Below, piece by piece: positions 33,513 to 43,990 of a DNA stretch of 64,000 nt. How positions within the stretch are numbered: position 1 is the first letter of the stretch; every line of letters starts with the position of its first letter. The translations under genes and the position numbers were made by a program. The notes under the pieces were generated by a model that searched no databases, had not been told where the DNA came from, and saw only the letters and a list, made by a program, of their open reading frames with translations. Origin of the DNA: Bathynomus jamesi (lineage: Eukaryota > Arthropoda > Malacostraca > Isopoda > Cirolanidae); the NCBI GenBank assembly GCA_023014485.1, contig JAJOZX010000087.1:1204501-1268500 (forward strand), given 5' to 3'.

Positions 33513-34149
33513 GGATAGTAACGTAATAGAAATCCCTGATTTTCGTAGGGGCAAATTTTGATAGTTTTGCGGGTAGGATGAGAGTAGTAGACTGCGATAA
33601 CTTATTTATGGGTAATGACACAAATTTGCATTGGGAGGCGTTTAAAGAAAGTTTTATGAATATCGAAAGGGAGTTTATTCCTCGTTAGCCCAAGGGCCCT
33701 AGAAATCATGGTAGGCGCAAGTAGTGGACTAGGGAAATAGGCGAGTTCATAAACGAGCGTAACCGAGCCTATAGACTTAATAAGAGCAATGGCACGGCAG
33801 CTAACTTCAATAGATATATCGAGCTTAGACGTCAGGTTAAAAGATCAGTTAGGAATGCTAAGCATAATTTAGAGATACTTATAGCTGCGGATAGTAAACA
33901 TAATCTAAAAAAGTTTTTTTGAATACGTGAATAATCGTAAGCCGATAAAAGATAACGTACGCCCTCTAGTGGTCGTTTACGGCGTTTTGGATTCGGACGC
34001 TCAGGCGATGGTGGGTATTTTCAATAACTTTTTTGCGATAGTTTTTACCGTAGAAGACGTAAATACTGTCCCGGACGTGGACAATATCGTTCCATTTAGT
34101 AGCGATACTATTTTGGATGAAATAACTGTTTACGAGGGTGAGATTGCGC

Positions 34150-34183
<34 letters not shown>

Positions 34184-36480
34184 CTAAAAGTTAGCAAGGC
34201 TCCAGGCCCTGACGCGGTTTATTCCAGACATTTGAAAGATTTGAAAGACGTTATCCTAGGCCCCTTAACGAAGATTTTTAATCAGTCACTCGAAACGGGG
34301 ATTATTCCTGAAGACTTCAAATTAGCTAACGTTACGCCCATTTTTAAAAAAAGGCGACCGCACACTAGCTAGCAATTATAGGCCCATTAGCTTAACGTCA
34401 ATTGTCGGTAAACTTTTGGAATCCGTAGTTAGGGATCGTATCATCGATCACTTAGAAAGTCGCGATTTCATTAATAGTAGTCAGCATGGGTTTCGACGCC
34501 ATATATCTTGTTTAACTAATTTGTTAGAATTTTATAAGGAAATAGTACGCGAATACGATAGGCATAGAGCGGTTGACGTTATTTATTTAAACTTTTAAAA
34601 AGCGTTCGATACAATTCCGCATAGAAGATTAATTCCGAAGGTTAAATCGCACGGTATACGCGGTCAGGTAGCTAACTGGTTAGAGGAATGGCTTCGTGCT
34701 AGGAGACAGAGGGTCGTTGTTAATGGTAGTGAATCGGGATGGTTACTTTACGCCCATTTTTAAAAAAGGCGACCGCACACTAGCTAGCAATTATAGGCCC
34801 ATTAGCTTAACGTCAATTGTCGGAAACTTTTGGAATCCGTAGTTAGGGATCGTATCATCGATCACTTAGAAAGTCGCGATTTGATTAATAGTAGTCAGCA
34901 TGCGTTTCGACGCCATATATCTTGTTTAACTAATTTGTTAGAATTTTATAAGGAAATAGTACGCGAATACGATAGGCATAGAGCGGTCGACGTTATTTAT
35001 TTAAACTTTTAAAAAGCGTTCGATACAGTTCCGCATAGAAGATTAATTCAGAAGGTTAAATCGCACGGTATACGCGGTCAGGTAGCTAACTGGTTAGAGG
35101 AATGGCTTCGTGCTAGGAGACAGAGGGTCGTTGTTAATGGTAGTGAATCGGGATGGTTACTTTACGCCCATTTTTAAAAAAGGCGACCGCACACTAGCTA
35201 GCAATTATAGGCCCATTAGCTTAACGTCAATTGTCGGAAACTTTTGGAATCCGTAGTTAGGGATCGTATCATCGATCACTTAGAAAGTCGCGATTTGATT
35301 AATAGTAGTCAGCATGCGTTTCGACGCCATATATCTTGTTTAACTAATTTGTTAGAATTTTATAAGGAAATAGTACGCGAATACGATAGGCATAGAGCGG
35401 TCGACGTTATTTATTTAAACTTTTAAAAAGCGTTCGATACAGTTCCGCATAGAAGATTAATTCAGAAGGTTAAATCGCACGGTATACGCGGTCAGGTAGC
35501 TAACTGGTTAGAGGAATGGCTTCGTGCTAGGAGACAGAGGGTCGTTGTTAATGGTAGTGAATCGGGATGGTTAGATGCAGGTAGCGGTGTCCCACAGGGT
35601 TCAGTGTTAGGCCCAGTGCTATTCGTAGTTTACATTAACGACATTGATGAAGGATTGACTAGTAACGTGTCAAAATTCGCGAACGATACTAAAATAGGCG
35701 GTAAGGTTGTTAACGAGGACGATAGAAATAGGTTCCAAGACGATGTAAATAGGATTATGGAGTGGACGGATAAGTGGCAGATGCAATTTAACGTAGACAA
35801 ATGTAAAGTTTTGCATATAGGTTCTCGTAACAATAATTACACGTACACGATGGATGATAGAGAGAGAGCGAACGTTGACGAGGAAGTAGATTTAGGCGTA
35901 CGCGTATCTAAGGATTTAAAAGTTAGGAACCAGTGCCTGGAGTCTTGCGCAAAAGCTAATAAGATGTTAGGCTTCATAGCGCGTGATTTCGAATTTAAAT
36001 CGAAGAATATTATATTGCCCCTTTACAAGTCCCTAGTCACGCCTCATTTAGAATATGCCGTTCAGTTTTGGTGCCCGTATTTGCGTGAGGATATTTATAG
36101 GTTAGAAAGGGTTCAGCGTTGTGCCACGAAACTATCCCGTCATTGCGCAACAAGCCTTATAAAGAGAGGATTAAAGAGTTAGACATGCATTCACTCGAAA
36201 CTATGTGATTAAGAGGGGAGCTTATTGAAGTTTTCAAAATCGTTAATAACATCGATAATGTAAATTTTGACAAACTGTTCACTTTCGATAATAGCAATAC
36301 TCGTAATAACGGATTTAGGTTGCGTGGCAGACGTTTCATTACTAATATCGCTAAAAACGTTTTTACGTTTAAAGTAATTGATAAATGGAATAATCTTCCC
36401 GCGGCAGAGGTGAACTCTACCAGCGTTAATATGTTTAAAAACCGTCTAGATAGGCATTTTAAAAATATTAACGTTGTTTA
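33513..36480 (+). pseudogene. CR1-like LINE ORF2: linker, RT with triplicated segment, C-terminus
   Basis: The linker (33513-34150) is interrupted by (TA)n. RT fingers read KAPGPDAVYSRHL (about 34197) and LANVTPIFKK. The palm motif A region appears three times (near 34590, 35000 and 35415), each reading YLNF-stop-KAFDT where active RTs have an Asp in place of N. The SGVPQGSVLGPVLF block follows at 35584, and the catalytic box reads FANDTKI instead of FADD. Thumb and C-terminus continue through LHIGSRN, VTPHLEYAVQFWCPYL and, after a shift at 36180, LRGELIEVFKIVNN to a stop at 36480. Both catalytic Asp-to-Asn changes are G-to-A. Confidence 0.85.
34333..35573 (+). repeat. Tandem triplication of a 414-bp RT segment
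   Basis: Unit 1 is 34333-34748, unit 2 34749-35162, unit 3 35163-35573, each starting TACGCCCATTTTTAAAA. Units 2 and 3 look identical; unit 1 differs at several sites (for example TTCATTAATAG versus TTGATTAATAG). The duplication is inside the RT coding region of the LINE. Confidence 0.9.
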
Positions 36481-36600
36481 AAATAAAAAAAAACAATTAG
36501 CAACAGGACCTCTGGGTGGTTGTGGTCGAGGATCAGTCTGTTGACTATAATGCCAACTTGTGACATGCCAGCGTGTGATGCCAGCAATGAAATTATTATT

Positions 36601-37101
36601 AAAAAAAAATTAGACTAACACGAACGTAGCTGTAGCTCGTAGCGTAAACTAACCCACTTTTTGTTTTACTTTACCTACTTTTTTTTTCTTTCTTATTCTC
36701 TCTTTACTTGCATGTCTGTAGTTTGCATGGTATGACAATGAGGTACCCCCAAGCTGCATGAAGGGTGGGTGAAATAGGGGTTCAAGCAAGGACGGGGAGA
36801 ATGACCTCCCCGAAAGGCGTACCCTAAACTGACCTAGGAAGGTAACTTAAGAGAGAGAAGAGAGGAGATCTTTTCGCTGGCATGTCTCGTCGCATACTGA
36901 AGTTCTTGACCTCCTCAGTTCCCTTTGGTGTAATCAGCCAGTTGGCTTAGAAGGCTTAATCTGCCTTAGAAGGAGTGTATATATATATATTAATGGACAG
37001 GAGAGCGTACAAGAATGTAGAGCCAGCCATCTGCCAGCCAGTTGGCTCGTTTAGAAGACAATACATATATATATAGTTATTTATCCAAGCACAAACACAC
37101 C

Positions 37102-37136
<35 letters not shown>

Positions 37137-37376
37137 CACTTCGTATATAATCAGATGCATGAAAAGAAGAATTGTTCTATCCCACTAGCAAAATATATAC
37201 GAGCATGCCTTCCTTAGACTACCGCACAGCCCCCAAAATACATATGCCAACCTTAGACTATCACACATAACCCCACAACCATCAGCATTATTACATCATC
37301 ATCAGACCGGTAAGGTATAAAAAAAAACGACCCACATAATAGACAATTGTCCGGTAGCACAGACCCTGATTTTACT
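36601..37376. other. No gene seen; (CA)n tract
   Basis: After the LINE 3' UTR there is a GC-richer stretch (36720-36900), two short (TA)n runs, and a (CA)n microsatellite at about 37088-37139. No coding remnant. Confidence 0.45.
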
Positions 37377-40300
37377 GGAACCCTGCATTGTTTGTTATAA
37401 AGCAAATTTTTACATATTTTGAAAGCTTATACCACCCCAATATGGCCGGCGAAACTGAAAAATCTCATCCTGGTCAATACTTGATGGATTTTGATGATCT
37501 TGTGTCATTTCTAGGAGTTTTTAGGATGACGAGTCGATCTGGAGGGATTGGAGATACTTTGGGAGTCGTTTTGACCCACATTCCTCAATACTCAAGGTCA
37601 CTGGACGTTAAACGCCCCCCGAAATAAGGAATATCCCATATCCCGGGCAGTCGTGGAGATATTTTGGTGATCTTACTGTCGTTTTTATGGTTTTGGGCGA
37701 GACTGAGTAGGTCTATAGGGTTTAAAATGAAATCAGGGATTTCCCCATGGTAAGGTGAATTCCAATATGTCTAATTATTCCTCTTATTTTTTACAGGTTG
37801 TTGAGATTATTGCTGATGGTGCTGCCCACCTGGTGGTTTGATGACGTCTTGGTTGTGCTGATTCCAAAATTGTTTTTTGACTGCTGAATATGGAGAATAT
37901 ACCAGGTGAGCATTGTTTAGTTTTCATTTGCTGAGGATAAATTATTTCAATGCGATTTGTACTCTGAAGAATGGGTAAACAAAATTCTTATTTTTCAGGT
38001 TCTACAAAAGCTGCAGACGAATGTTTCTTTAAGGATTTCCTGCGTAGCTGTCCTGGAGGTCAGGAAGGTCTTTCAAATTGTGGGAGGATTCAGAAAATCA
38101 TAGAGAGCAGCGACATCAGAGGGCAGCCAGATGTTCGAGCGAGACTAGAGCCTCTCTTGGAAGATGGAGCAAAAATCCTTTGTTATCGCAAGAACTGTGT
38201 TTCCACTTATGTGTCCAAGCGGAATTTATCAGCATTCATGAAAAAGAGAGAATGTGATACCACTACAGTAGAGCCAAAAAGACTACGTAGTGCTGTTCTC
38301 AGTGAAGGCCTAGTATATTACCTTAAAAAACATGATGGAGAAGATCGCCAATCACTTCATGATTCCCTTTCTAAGTGCATGGACCCAATGGATCCAGAGT
38401 CACATCCAGGAGGCAACTTATACAATATTCAGACAGGGCAGCTTGCATCTCCAGATGCCCATGCCGATAGAGCTGTTAGTATTGGAAAGACGCAACTGGC
38501 ACAGTACGAGTCATCATGGCCACAAGGCTTTTATGGCACCATTTCCAAACATGTCATCACCTTTGCAAGTAAAACGAAACATATCAAGGTGGGTGCCCAC
38601 TTGGTTATGGACCAAGAAGCGATTTATGCACGCGTCATCGGTTTGCTGATGAGCGAACGCGAACTTGACTTGACCCATGTATTCTCAACAAAGCTTGCGG
38701 CATACCCACCCGCACTGTTCCAACCTGATGGATTAATGAGAACTGCAGCTAAGTCCGCATTGAAGCAGAACTTGGGAGTGGAAACATCCTCTTGAATATG
38801 GGGACGACCAACAGTTGTTATCATAGATGTGTCAGCTGTTTTGTGGACAGTCGACTGGCCTGCTCGTGGCACAGTTGCTACATTTATCCAAACCTTCAAA
38901 GTATGGTTACCGAAACATCTTTCTCATGCATCTGTAGTACTAGCTTTTGATCGCCACTATGATTTCTCTCCGAAATCAAGCACTCGGGCAATGAGAAGCA
39001 AGAGCAGCAGAGTTCACAAGCTGGACCTCAATACCCCATTGCCTACAAGAGACGCTGTTCTCACGTGCACCGCGAACAAGGAGAAACTAAACAGGCTGCT
39101 CTATGGGCAAATCCTTGCTGACAGTGAGTATGTCGCAACTGTAACCCAAGCCCATGAGCTAGTGCTTGCAGGATGGCAGACCATACCGACTTCCATTGTG
39201 CGAGGCAGGAGTCGAGCAGCATTGGAGCTCTCACCATCTCATGAAGAGGCTGACGTGATAACACAACACGCTATCGCACAAGCTGAGAAAGATTCTGATG
39301 CCCGCATCTCCATCATTTGTGATGACACAGACGTGTTTGCCATGCTGACTCACTTCTATGAATTTAAAAAACTAGGCTGTCCCATGATTATGGAGTCTCC
39401 AGTGCGTGGCAGAAAATCAGTGGACATCCGAGCAACTGTAACCCAGCACAAAGACATCATCCCACAAATCCTCAAACTACACGCTTTGAGTGGTTGTGAC
39501 ACAGTTGCAGCAATACATGGCATCGGCAAAGCCACTGCCATTGCCACAGCCAAGAAGGGTCGGAAGCTAGACAAGCTGGGGTCCCTTGATGCATGCTTTG
39601 ACCATATCGAGAAAGAGGCAACAGCGTTCATTGTTGCATGCTATGGGGATAAGAAATGCTCATCTCTTACTGAGTGTCGTCAGCGAGTATGAGCTCAGAA
39701 GACAGGGAAGTCGGGAACTGCTGCACCCAAACAATGTTCTCTACCACCACCAACTGAAGCTTTCCATCAAAATGTGCTCAGAGCCCACTACACTGTGGCG
39801 AACTGGCTCGATGCACTAAAGTATGACCCACCACCACTTGATCCTGTGCATTATGGGTGGGAGAGAGACGAAACAAACAGAATTCTCATCCCAAAAACAG
39901 TTGGTGAAGGAGTGTGCTTAGCACCAGATGAAGTCTGAAGCTAATCAGATGTGGGTGTGAATCACAATCAGCATGCAGGGGGAGTCGCTGCGGCTGCATG
40001 GTACGCGGAATCCCTTGCACAATGTTCTGTGCATGTGGCAGCAGCGATTGCAACAATCCATTAACCCAAGACGCAAACGAAGAGCAGACTGATGATCCTG
40101 ACGACCCTGACACAACCATGTCTTTTGATATTTACCCCCAATAAATGGTTACCTAATGTGAATAACTGCATCAAAGTTGTCAACGCCAATCCCCCAGCTA
40201 GGTGTGACCTTTGTTTTGCTTACGAGGTCATATCTTGTAGCTTTGCAACCTTCCATAGAATGCATGTGCCCTACACTTCAGCATAAATTGTGGTTTATAT

Positions 40301-40951
40301 CCGAATATCCATATCCATATAATGTGGGTTATGTCATTTAAGCATTATGATCTAGTTTTATCTGCAGAAAAGATGTTAAGTGCTCAGCAGTTAGCTAGAT
40401 TCTAGAAATTGTCACTGAAATAAAGCAAATACAGTGATGTCAACTGTGGCGTTATCATATTTCAAGGCCAAATTTTAACCTCAAATGACCTTGACTTGAC
40501 CCATGGAGTTGCAAAATGATATCCTACTGTTATCATGTACCTATAGAACTACTCAGTCTCGCCCAAAACCATAAAAACGAGAGTAAGATCACCAAAATAT
40601 CTCCACGACTGCCCGGGATATGGGATATTCCTTATTTCGGGGGGCGTTTGACCTCCAATGACCTTGAGTATTGACTAATGTGGGTTAAAACGACTCCCAA
40701 AGTATCTGCAATACCTCCAGATCGACTCATCATCCTAAAAAACCCTAGAAATGACACCAAGATCATTAAAATCCATCAAATATTGACCAGGATATGGGAT
40801 TTTTCAGTTTCGCCAGCCATCATGGAAAATGGCGGCCATATTGAAAAAGCCAAGCGGAGTTCAGGTGTACACCCGATGGATTCTTGAATGAGGTGGTATA
40901 AGCTTTCAAAATATGTCAAGATTTGCTTTATAACAAACAATGCAGGGTTCC
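37377..40951 (+). mobile_element. TIR element encoding a FEN1/XPG-like nuclease, about 3.6 kb
   Basis: Inverted ends start GGAACCCTGCATTGTTTG at 37377 and mirror at 40951. Similarity extends about 350-400 bp into the element on both sides (for example ATCCCATATCCCGGGCAGTC at 37639 and its inverse near 40604), with one arm carrying about 70 extra bases. A single plus-strand gene fills the interior (37890-40143). I cannot find a convincing target duplication (flanks ...ATTTTACT and CACCCCGAC...). Confidence 0.8.
37890..40143 (+). pseudogene. FEN1/XPG-like nuclease with Cys-rich C-terminus, one 93-bp intron
   Basis: Exon 1 is 37890-37905 (MENIPG), the intron 37906-37998 (GTGAGC...TTTTTCAG), and exon 2 starts GGTTCTACAAAAGC. 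The reading is then open except for TGA stops at 38793-38795 and 39690-39692 and a one-base shift near 39935. Nuclease-like landmarks: VVIIDVSAVLW (about 38815), VVLAFDRHYDFSPKS, HEEADVI (39240), ICDDTDVFAM (39318) and HALSGCDTVAAIHGIGKATA (39480). These match the order of acidic sites and the G-C-D...G-I-G-K helix-hairpin-helix of FEN1-type nucleases. The C-terminus has CGCESQSACRGSRCGCM and CACGSSDCNNP, a CXC-like cysteine cluster. I see no DDE transposase. Related long proteins with HALSGCDT are, from memory, widespread and unnamed in invertebrates. Confidence 0.75.
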
Positions 40952-41125
40952 CACCCCGACTACAATGCTATTAAGCATAAACGAATTAAAATACATTTAT
41001 TAGGCCAAGGTAGATCGATAAGATCTCAAAAAACGGCAACGCCAATAGTTTAATCTATTGAGTTTCTCGTAGCAGAAAACCACCACGAGGACATTGTGTT
41101 GTTGGCTAGCCGCTCTTTTAAGCCA
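40952..41125. other. No gene seen
   Basis: Short unassigned stretch between the FEN1-like element and a MITE. Confidence 0.4.
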
Positions 41126-41304
41126 GCAGCCTTCTTTAGTTAGCTTTATAAGGCTAACTAACGGAAATATCACGACCTAACCTAACCAATCGTCAAGGGT
41201 GTACAATTGAACTAACGATTGGTTAGGTTTGGTCGTGATATTTTCGTTAGTTAGCCTTATAAGGCTAACTAAAGAAGGCTGGGGGCCCTGATCTTCAGGT
41301 GATT
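41126..41304. mobile_element. Palindromic MITE, left end truncated
   Basis: Same family as 17990-18192. The left outer 25 bases are lost (begins CAGCCTTCTTTAG), but the right end is intact (GGGGGCCCTGATCTTCAGGTGAT). The core reads ACCAATCGTCAAGGG then TGTACAATTGAAC. Confidence 0.75.
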
Positions 41305-41306
41305 CA

Positions 41307-41720
41307 ATATATCTTTAAACCTTATTACAAAAGATATTAATATAACTTTATATTAAAAATAGATTATATTTTAGGGTAACTTATTCATTTTTCATCTTTT
41401 AACCGCATTTAAGAATTATTTTCTTTCTAGTTTAATAAATCCAAAATTATCTTTAAGATACAAATATATCTTTAAATCTTATTATAAACAATATTCATTA
41501 AATTTTATATAAAAACTAGATTTTAGTTCAGGCCTAACTTATTCAGTTTTCGTCTTTTACAATTCAATAAAAGGAATTATTTTATTTCTGGCTTAATAAA
41601 TCCAAATTTATCTTTAAGATACAAATATATCTTTAAACCTTATAACAAAAAAATATCAATATAACTTATATTAAAAATAGATTCTATTTTGGGGTAACTT
41701 ATTCATTTTTCACCATGCAT
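41307..41720. repeat. Tandem repeat, about 159-bp unit, 2.6 copies
   Basis: ATATCTTTAAACCTTATTA-like starts recur at about 41307, 41466 and 41626. Shared blocks include GATT.TA.TTT, AACTTATTCA.TTTTC and TTAATAAATCCAAA. Copies are diverged. No gene. Confidence 0.75.
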
Positions 41721-41816
41721 TCTACCTTATCCCCAATTATTATTATCACTAATATTTGCCATAACGAGTAAAGGGCACAATAAACTTTTTCATTTTCATA
41801 TAAAAGTGATTATTAC

Positions 41817-42116
<300 letters not shown>

Positions 42117-42117
<1 letters not shown>

Positions 42118-42801
42118 TGTTCTAACAAGGTGAAAACATCTGCTTGTAGCTCCACATCGATATTACTGCATTATTTTTAATATAATTTAAAACCAGATTT
42201 CAGGATCATATTAAATCTTACTGCTGAAGATGCACAAGAAATAATGATGCAAAAATATTTAATTGACCAAAATATATACATATTGTTTACTTCACCATGC
42301 ATTCCCGTGACTGAAATGTATAACATAATTTTCTATGTTTTATACCCAAGTGCAATTTATATATGTCTGTGCTAAAAAATCCATTCTTTTAGCACAGAGA
42401 AAACTATTACTATATAGTTCATCCTACTAAAAATTCAATGTATATAAAAGGAATTTCACTTTAATTACACAGCCTACTGATAACAATATAAGGAGCATAA
42501 AGATAACTCAAAGCCACAAAGGACTCTCTAGCTTATCTCTGTATAAAATAAGAACCAAATCACTCAAATTCATACGGTAATGTTTTACTTTATAATAAAA
42601 TAACTGTACAAAGAATCCCAGCTATTTACAAGGTTTCCCCTCAAACCACTTAAAACCATGGAGATTCTGTCATTCAAACGCACCCAAGAATCCCAGCTGC
42701 TTGCAAGGTTCACCTATTACCCTCTTTGTTTAAAAATTTCATCAAATCATTCTTAAAGGTACCAGCAGATGTTGTCATTCCAACAGCGAGTTATTTAAAA
42801 C
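42117..42801. other. Unassigned; short duplicated phrase
   Basis: No gene seen. AAGAATCCCAGCT.TT.CAAGG occurs twice (about 42613 and 42688), hinting at an old tandem duplication. Confidence 0.4.
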
Positions 42802-43345
42802 AAATTCCGTCTTAATATACAAATTTATCTTTTAATCATATTATAAAAATAGTATTTGAGACAGCTAACGCGTACAGTTAAAATATTTCATTTTCCACAG
42901 TAATCCTATGAAATAGTGTTTAGAAGGCAGTATATATATATATATGCATTATTTAGCCGAGGCAATCCACAAGAATAGTTGCCAGATTACGCTATTTATT
43001 TAATTTGTATATATTTAATGGAGAGGAAATGCTCTCCGTATAATGAAGTTCTTTATTATGTACGTATTACCCACCTTAATTGTGTCAGACCAATCCTTCT
43101 TAATTATTTGTTTGAATAAATATGTTAAATAATTTTGTTTACCCCATACCAAATGATTTCTACATTTCAAACAGCATCCTTTACAAGGATTTGTTCCAAA
43201 AAGCGAGTTATTTAAAACAAGTTCCGTCTTAATATATAAATTTATCTTTTAATCATATCATAAAAAGAGTAGTTAAGACGGCTAACGCGTACAGTTAAAA
43301 TATTTCATTTTCCACAGTAATGTTATGATATAGTGTTTATAGAAA
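42802..43345. repeat. Direct repeat pair of about 135 bp
   Basis: 42802-42930 and 43208-43345 share TTCCGTCTTAATATA, AATTTATCTTTTAATCATAT, GGCTAACGCGTACAGTT-like and AAATATTTCATTTTCCACAG phrases. They are separated by about 280 bp with a (TA)n run. Function unknown. Confidence 0.75.
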
Positions 43346-43509
43346 GCATTTTAGTAGTGTTTATCCAAGTAATGAGGTTTTCTATGCATATTTATAAAAA
43401 ATGGAATTTTATTTAAGGGGTTCTTAATTGTTCATCGAGTTACTGTATACAACACATTTTTAAGTTATATGGCTTTCAATATTTCTCACACATATAGGAG
43501 TGACCTTGG

Positions 43510-43550
<41 letters not shown>

Positions 43551-43990
43551 ACACACAGACAGTGCATGGAACCAGGAACTCTTCTGGGGTAATTAAATCC
43601 ACTATAGTCCGAATAAGTAATGGTAAATGACAAATACCATAGTTTTTCTTTTTCATGATGCTAGCCCGATGTGGGCAACGGGTCACTCGCAAAGAGGTCC
43701 CATAAATATAGCTTCCCTCACCAGCTATCTGCAAAGCAGACAGGATCCAGCTTTGGGACATGGATCTAGGGTTTAAAGCAGCCTAGCCCTGCTACATTTA
43801 GAACCTCAATATAAGCAAAAGACTCGCTGCCTTCACGTCAGATTGAATACATCAAAGAAAAAGGGGTAACTATTATATTTTTCGCCAAAAACCCATCTTG
43901 AAACGGACATGTTATGTGCCTTGAAAAGTGGACGCTCAATTCTGCCAGTGGACGCCCAATTCTGCATTATCGTTTACAACATTCATTGTT
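43346..43990. other. Unassigned; (TA)n and a short segment repeated at 51.55 kb
   Basis: (TA)n lies at 43513-43547. 43573-43624 (GAACTCTTCTGGG.TAATTAAATCCACT.TAGTCCGAATAAGTA) recurs at 51555-51602. The stretch near 43870-43890 may be the left inverted end of the element that carries the gene to the right. Confidence 0.4.

Larger units (their letters stand above)
31855..36600 (+). mobile_element. Near full-length CR1-like LINE with SGNH-esterase ORF1
   Basis: In order: a short Cys motif and coiled-coil ORF1 start, an SGNH/GDSL esterase-like segment, a gap, the endonuclease, a linker broken by a (TA)n tract at 34152-34180, an RT with a 414-bp segment present three times, and a C-terminal region ending at about 36480 with a 3' UTR. 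All parts are on the plus strand. Many in-frame stops make it inactive. Confidence 0.85.

Noticed and set aside
37888..38000. ATG at 37971 as start of the FEN1-like gene
   Set aside because: The codons before GSTKAADECF lie in an intron with GTGAGC and TTTTTCAG borders; exon 1 at 37890 gives a better start.
39690..39692. In-frame TGA codons of the FEN1-like gene as selenocysteine or recoding sites
   Set aside because: Only two TGAs, no SECIS-like structure sought or seen, and a nearby one-base shift shows ordinary decay.
43640..43760. Possible tRNA-derived SINE near GATGCTAGCCCGATGTGGGC
   Set aside because: No A and B boxes at proper spacing and no poly-A or simple tail could be shown.
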